Shown here: positions 60,201-64,000 of the stretch, piece after piece
Numbering within the stretch: position 1 is the first letter of the stretch
Layout: each line of letters begins with the position of its first letter
From: Smittia aterrima
Lineage: Eukaryota; Arthropoda; Insecta; Diptera; Chironomidae
Direction: 5' to 3'
DNA length: 64,000 bases
Assembly: GCA_033063855.1 (NCBI GenBank)
Contig: CP093829.1
Span: 12,803,537-12,867,536, forward strand
The notes under the pieces: model-generated
Databases searched by the model: none
Seen by the model: the letters and a program-made list of their open reading frames with translations, nothing else
What the model was told of the DNA's origin: nothing
Made by a program: the position numbers and the translations under genes

Positions 60201-61610
60201 TGTTTGTAACTCAAACGACTCAAATATCTTCTCAGCTTACAATTGGGATTCCTGTATAACTCCAGTTGCTTCTTGGGGAATCGGTGGATCGTCACAATAT
60301 CTTCCTGAACATGTGGGCATACCATTCAGTGGTAAACAAAAATATTATATGCTCGAAATTCATTATGACAATCCGACGAGACGAACTTTCGAAGACAACT
60401 CAGGATTGCGACTCCATTACACGAAAAAATTACGGCAACATGATGGAGGAATTATGTTGAATGGCGTAACCACTAGCAACACACAACTCATCCCACCAAG
60501 ACAAAAGTCATTCCGCAATTTGGGAATTTGCGGTCAATCGTGCACATCGAAGCAACTAAACATTTTTCCTGAGGATGGAATTAATGTCGTCTCAGTGTCA
60601 TTTCAAACCCACTCTGCGGGAAGGAAATTTAAATTCTCGCACGTCAGAAACGGAACTGAACTTGATAAGATTGTAGAAGATGACGCGTACAATTATAATT
60701 ACCAAGAGGTTCGTCAGCTTGGGAACGAGACAAAAGTGCTACCAGACGATTATCTCATTATTGAATGTGAGTACGACACATACAGGTGAGTTCATCGTTT
60801 GATTATTTTCGAACTCTTGATTTTATTATCAATCTTCTTTAGCCGAAATTGGCCAACGCTCGGTGGATACTCAACGAAAGAAGAAATGTGTTTGGCCTTC
60901 ATTACTTACTATCCAAAAATTGATTTAGGTATGTTTAAAACCACAAAAATCTTATGAATTTTTAAACTCACGCGAATTTTTTTTTCACAGTTGGCTGCTA
61001 CTCAATGGTTCCGGTTCAAGAGTTTTTCAGTTACTTCGGTGTCTATGGATTTTATGGTGTAAACATGACTGACGTTGAGAACATGATTCTTTATGGTGAA
61101 GAGATCGTCAATCGTCCACTGCCGTCAGTCAAAGATATTGTTTTGTCAAATGAGGTTAAAGGGCCGAACGATGATTTTCACGAACTTTACAAGAATTCAC
61201 TTTTAAGTAGGTTTTTATAAAAAAATTTAAAAGCCTTTGCAAAAGCTCAACAAAGTTCTTTTCTTCTAGATAAACTTGTAATCAATGATCCTATTGAGTT
61301 CCATGACAGAACGTTCATGAGTCATCTCTATCAATTGCCTTGGGATGACGCATCATACGCTAGCCAACTCGAGCACTTAATGACAACGGGCCGATATATG
61401 TTGTTTTGTCGAATATCAAACGACAGCATTCGCGCGCCAACTGAGATCATCAAATATCCAAACTACGTTAAGAAAGAGAAGGAAGTAGACAGAGCAGCTT
61501 GTCCATATCACATTTACCTCGAATTGCTTTCAAATAGGTCTCCGAGCCACTTCAAATATCTCAGTCTTGTCTCAGTGCTCTTGACCATTCTAAAACACAT
61601 TTCCATTTGA
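57291..61610 (+). CDS. DBH-like copper monooxygenase (MOXD1 type)
   Basis: Six exons: 57291-57572, 59594-59923, 59980-60785, 60843-60928, 60991-61206, 61270-61610; 686 aa. The signal peptide (MKTQTVWLCLIFAKITLTLC) is followed by a DOMON domain in exon 1 and part of exon 2. The two copper type II monooxygenase domains follow: the HHMTLFEC motif supplies CuH ligands, and the later domain has HSAGRKF as a likely His ligand and EEMCLAF with the Met ligand of CuM. The C-terminus ends in a hydrophobic stretch (YLSLVSVLLTILKHISI), suggesting membrane or GPI anchoring. The family also includes dopamine beta-hydroxylase and tyramine beta-hydroxylase; MOXD1 substrates are not established. Intron 1 is 2.0 kb, much longer than the others. 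Confidence 0.9.
57573..59593. other. Large first intron of the monooxygenase gene
   Basis: 2,021 nt of intron with a GTAAGT donor and a TTTTTCAG acceptor. A minus-strand frame of 120 codons (59020-58658) and others are open but have no ATG context, homology or splice support. Regulatory sequence is plausible but nothing specific is visible. Confidence 0.6.
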
Positions 61611-61828
61611 ATATTTAGTTAACTCTCTTTATTTATTGTTTTGTGAAGCGAAGCATGCCAAATAATAGTCGCTTAAGTCAAATGTAAAATAAAAGATTTT
61701 CGTCTTAAGATCCCTAAACGTAATGTTAACGATAAGATTTGAGTCAACTTAATTAATTTTAAACTGAAGACTGTTGATTGAACAAGAACGGAAAATAATA
61801 AATTGATCAGAAAAGATGCAAGTCGATT

Positions 61829-63415
61829 TTAATTTTCCTCGTCAGACTGAAATTAATGGGAAGGAAGTTAGGATGTTTGCTTGATTGATATCATGGTAAC
61901 TTACTTTGACTCGCTTTCCGTATTTCGACCAGAAAGTAACCTATTGATGATAATTTAATTAAAGTCATTGTTTTTGACAAGTTCATTTCCTTACCCGGCA
62001 TGGAGATCTTTTGCCAGCCTTGTTGAATATCGAGCAGCTTTCATACGGAGGACAGTACAAGTGAAGCGAAACCGCTGTCTCAACGTTGCTTGCGTTCTCG
62101 ACTCGATGGAGGCCAATATTGTCTAAGAAATTAAATTGTTTAATAAAATGCTTGACTGCTAGTCTTATCAGCTACTCACCGTTGATATAGAAAACATCGT
62201 TCGTGTTCATAACAGATCGAGAAATTTCATTAAGCTCTTGTTCGTAATCTCCGCCTTCTCCTGGGATACTCGTGATGCACTTGGGTTCGAAGCTAGGGAT
62301 CGATGCTGCTTGTTCATTAGGCCAACTATATTTGACTTCGACTAAATTCCCTTTCAGAACTTTCATGAAGCAATGACTGTTGGCATGATCGTGGACTGTC
62401 GAAGACTGTCCTTCATTCCAGCATAATATCATCAAATTGAATCGTCCGTTCCCTGAGTCAACTAAGTTGCGTGTGTACCTTCAGTGAGTATTTAAGAAGT
62501 GAGGTCGATAAAAGTTGTTTGATCTCGACAATGTTTCGCGGGTAAATATAAACTGAACTCAAGTACTATGCACGATAGCAAATTAGAAGACAGTGACCTT
62601 AAGCAATGCTTCCTGATTCGCCTCGTGTGCAGGAAGAACTTCTAATCTAATCATCGTCATCGTCTGATTTCGACCCAATAACAAAATGTGTTTACTCCAA
62701 TTTAAAAATATTTTTAGAAAGGAATTGATGAAGACTAATACCTAAAGGGGATTCTCTTTTATTCAAGAACATTTCTTGATAACGACAAAATTGAATGTTG
62801 TTTTCAAATGCGTCAATCGCAGAAAACATGAAGCAAATCTGGACTTAAGAAATTTCGAATCGTGAAGAACGATTAAACATTAATAATCGTATCAATTATG
62901 ATAACCCTGCGCGATCTCGGCTGTTATTTTATTCAGCCGAAATAAACAAAATAAGAAGTTTGCGATCGCTCGGAAGTTCTTCCTCTTGTCGGAAACAATT
63001 TTTGAACTCACCGATATCTGTCAAATTTCGCTGTTGAATAATAAAAATGAAATCAATTTCTCTTTCTCTCTCTATCTCTCTCTCTCCTGAATATTTGTTT
63101 TCTTACCGTATTTCTTCCAATCGTTATAATTGCTTGAGTAGACCATCATCAAGTGATTGACAAGTCTGCAAACAATGAATAGAACGAGGCGTAATTAGTA
63201 AAATATTTCTTGACGAGACTTTAGACATCAACTTACTCAATGTTCACCGAATTTGATGAGAAAGCTTCATGTAATTGCGCCACCAATTCTTCCAAATTTG
63301 AAACCGACACTTTCGTGTATTTCTCAAGTGGTTTCTCTAGCCCGAAAAACGTTTTCGTTTGTTCACGAAGCTCAAGCATTTTTTTCTCGTCATTGTCGAT
63401 ATCCATCACAGACAT
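61829..63415 (-). CDS. CDO1: Cysteine dioxygenase type 1
   Basis: Exons (minus): 63415-63237, 63165-63107, 63030-63012, 62478-62180, 62122-61995, 61940-61905, 61846-61829; 245 aa. Cytosolic non-heme iron enzyme that oxidises cysteine to cysteine sulfinate, the entry to taurine and sulfate formation. Iron ligands His-Asp-His are in STVHDHANSHC and the third His in GLHRVEN. The Cys of NSHCFMK and the Tyr of LHLYCPPY are the pair that form the thioether crosslink. Compared with human CDO1 (200 aa) it has an insertion after SWPNEQ (about 20 residues, Gly/Glu-rich) and a longer N-terminus. ATG 63415 is the first in frame. Exon 3 is only 19 nt. The gene converges on the monooxygenase with 218 bp between stop codons. 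Confidence 0.95.
63061..63087. repeat. CT-rich microsatellite in a CDO intron
   Basis: An imperfect (TC)n tract with single A and TT interruptions, in the intron between CDO exons 2 and 3. Confidence 0.8.
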
Positions 63416-64000
63416 TTTCTTTTTTGTAAATTTGTTCTTTTTTATCCTTACCACTGAATGAAGTTTAAAAATTTGCAATAAGAGTTACAAGCGAATAATT
63501 TTTGTCGTTATCAGCTCTGTTACTTTCACTTTAAAGCACACGAGTTATTTCTTTTTTTTTTCGTTTATGTGATGAGTACTTCAACGAAGCAGCGATTGTT
63601 CGAGATTGAGTTGCTTCTTGGCTTTCATACTCTTAATAAATAATGCTCGTACTGATTAAAAAGTTACGTTTTCCGCTCTCATATTTTCTATATGGAATTT
63701 TATTTATTTATTCAGCACCAGTAAGAGCGACTGCGTGAGGCTCCAGAGTATACTTTATCTTAGAACATTTCGAGGAACACTGACGTTATTAAGTTCACAA
63801 GTATTTGCAAATACTTGGAAAATCTGAATGGTCGCTTAAGGTAAGTAGAACTGCCTTGACTTCGTTTTTGAAAAGAAAAGCACTCAATAATGTCTGAAAG
63901 AGCTGAAATTTGGGGGAATGTCGATTAAGTGGAGGTAAAGACATTTAATTTCTCGCATTTTATTTTACAAGAGATTTCTCATCATTTAATACTCATTGGC
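63416..64000. other. Upstream flank of cysteine dioxygenase
   Basis: The CDO 5' UTR and promoter should lie here. A donor-like GTAAGG at about 63,449 on the minus strand hints at a 5' UTR intron, but no acceptor is clear. No coding sequence is supported to the right edge. Confidence 0.5.

Noticed and set aside
1..64000. tRNA genes, rRNA, CRISPR arrays and bacterial-type operons
   Set aside because: I saw no tRNA B-box with cloverleaf, no rRNA segment and no spaced direct repeats; this is eukaryotic nuclear sequence.

Overview
This window is nuclear DNA of an animal, almost certainly an insect and most probably a dipteran. It is AT-rich. Genes have many short exons separated by introns that are mostly 50-120 bp with canonical GT/AG ends, poly(A) signals are AATAAA, and the proteins are typical insect orthologues. 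The compact genes suggest a small-genome nematoceran such as a chironomid midge, but that is inference.

Layout, left to right. 0.1-5.0 kb: minus-strand exons of an unrecognised, probably nuclear protein that continues off the left edge. 5.0-12.7 kb: a long non-coding stretch with GA microsatellites and palindromes. 12.7-24.5 kb (minus): a complete four-domain voltage-gated cation channel of the NaCP60E/DSC1 type (23 coding exons, 2,342 codons, pore residues D-E-E-A). The ribosomal protein gene RpL41 lies on the plus strand inside one of its introns. 26.8-29.6 kb (minus): muskelin (11 exons, 681 aa). 30.5-32.3 kb (minus): microtubule plus-end protein EB1, with two alternative versions of the exon that ends the CH domain. 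34.6-37.1 kb (minus): a CABIT-domain adaptor. 37.7-38.2 kb (plus): a small unrecognised gene, divergent from it. 41.8-42.9 kb (minus): a secreted pleiotrophin/midkine (miple). 44.3-45.1 kb (plus): an apparently dicistronic gene for two small membrane proteins. 46.3-49.2 kb (minus): PAN3. 51.3-52.6 kb (minus): a GPR52-like class A GPCR. 55.2-56.1 kb (plus): a TP53INP/DOR homologue. 57.3-61.6 kb (plus): a DBH-like copper monooxygenase (MOXD1 type). 61.8-63.4 kb (minus): cysteine dioxygenase, convergent with the monooxygenase and probably overlapping its 3' UTR.

Exon models were built by hand from splice consensus and reading-phase continuity. Every complete model sums to a multiple of three, but single-base boundary errors remain possible. 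The genes do not form one pathway; this is ordinary eukaryotic gene packing.

The most unusual observation is a roughly 90-115 bp sequence present three times. Two copies are complete introns of muskelin, running exactly from splice donor to splice acceptor. The third forms the acceptor half of intron 1 in the unrelated CABIT gene. This is what an introner-like (intron-generating) element should look like.
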